Assembly: GCF_900184035.1 (NCBI RefSeq)
Contig: NZ_FXWP01000027.1
Coordinates: forward strand, 264,015-328,014
Direction of reading: 5' to 3'
DNA length: 64,000 nucleotides
From: Kosakonia pseudosacchari
Lineage (GTDB): Bacteria > Pseudomonadota > Gammaproteobacteria > Enterobacterales > Enterobacteriaceae
The position numbers and the translations under genes were made by a program. Position 1 is the first letter of the stretch. Each line of letters starts with the position of its first letter. The notes beneath the pieces are model-generated. The model saw only the letters and a program-made list of their open reading frames with translations, made no database searches and had not been told where the DNA came from. This document shows positions 63,868 to 64,000 of this stretch, in pieces.

Positions 63868-64000
63868 TGAATCGCCACGGGTTTAACAGACACCCCGGAG
63901 TCATTTAAGATGGCTTAAAGAGAGGTGCCCATGAGCGATAAGCGTTATCCCGAAGAGTTTAAAATTGAAGCAGTCAAACAGGTTGTTGATCGTGGTTATT
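63868..64000 (+). mobile_element. IS3-family insertion sequence (left end, cut by window)
   Basis: A TG-starting end (TGAATCGCCACGGG) at about 63868 is followed 63 bp later by an IS3-type orfA. The element continues past the window. The precise boundary and group are not resolved by eye. Any target duplication cannot be checked here. Confidence 0.65.
63931..64000 (+). CDS. IS3-family transposase OrfA (partial)
   Basis: MSDKRYPEEFKIEAVKQVVDR followed by GY is the N-terminal helix-turn-helix of an IS3-family OrfA. An AGAGG ribosome site lies upstream of the ATG at 63931. Truncated at the window end after 23 codons. Confidence 0.85.
   Translation, partial: MSDKRYPEEFKIEAVKQVVDRGY

Overview
The window reads as chromosomal DNA of an enterobacterium (Enterobacteriaceae, close to Kosakonia, Enterobacter or Klebsiella). 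katG, katN, yciE, bluR/bluF, ycgZ/ymgA/ariR, yajD, ykgEFG (lutABC), ybgA and blc are near-colinear at protein level with E. coli or Salmonella versions as I remember them. Coding density is high and most genes have good Shine-Dalgarno sites. The genus is inference, since no search was run.

Layout. 0-7 kb: an edge-truncated TetR repressor divergent from a RidA-like gene, then oxidative and general stress genes (katG with a plausible OxyR site, a DUF1264 lipoprotein, an MBL-fold hydrolase, katN and yciE). 7-13 kb: an unknown gene, a truncated HAD remnant, then a MarR-EmrA-EmrB-MFS efflux operon with a near-perfect promoter and operator. 13-18 kb: the blue-light module, bluF and bluR divergent from ycgZ-ymgA-ariR, with many TTGTACAA-type sites, then a decayed alpha/beta-hydrolase gene. 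18-31 kb: metabolism and transport (quinone oxidoreductase, CPA1 antiporter, phosphoketolase, ketopantoate-reductase-like protein, DMT exporter with its LysR regulator, lutABC lactate oxidation, a CFA synthase paralogue).

31-44 kb: AraC and MFS genes, then an envelope-remodelling cluster of DgkA paralogue, ColRS-like two-component system and EptA-like phosphoethanolamine transferase. The response regulator and histidine kinase are one continuous reading frame, joined across a run of eight G. This is the most striking feature of the window. yajD, an MccF-like S66 peptidase, a chemoreceptor, a cold-shock protein, a 43-residue basic protein with its own terminator, and a RES-domain protein follow. 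44-53 kb: an RND pump gene without an adaptor gene, an ABC-type membrane domain without an ATPase, an AdeRS-like two-component system and a TupA-like protein.

53-64 kb: an ASCH protein, an exported esterase, a FUSC-DUF1656-HlyD efflux operon with an AraC regulator, a methyltransferase, and a ybgA / MerR / lipocalin group that resembles the light- and stress-induced LitR/MlrA-type sets of other bacteria. The right end looks like the edge of a mobile region: a decayed tRNA-Thr-like sequence, short direct repeats, and the left end of an IS3-family element that runs off the window.

Recurring themes are oxidative and light stress, drug and aromatic efflux, and envelope modification. The first sequence-level tests I would run are on the response-regulator/kinase junction and on the right-end island boundary.
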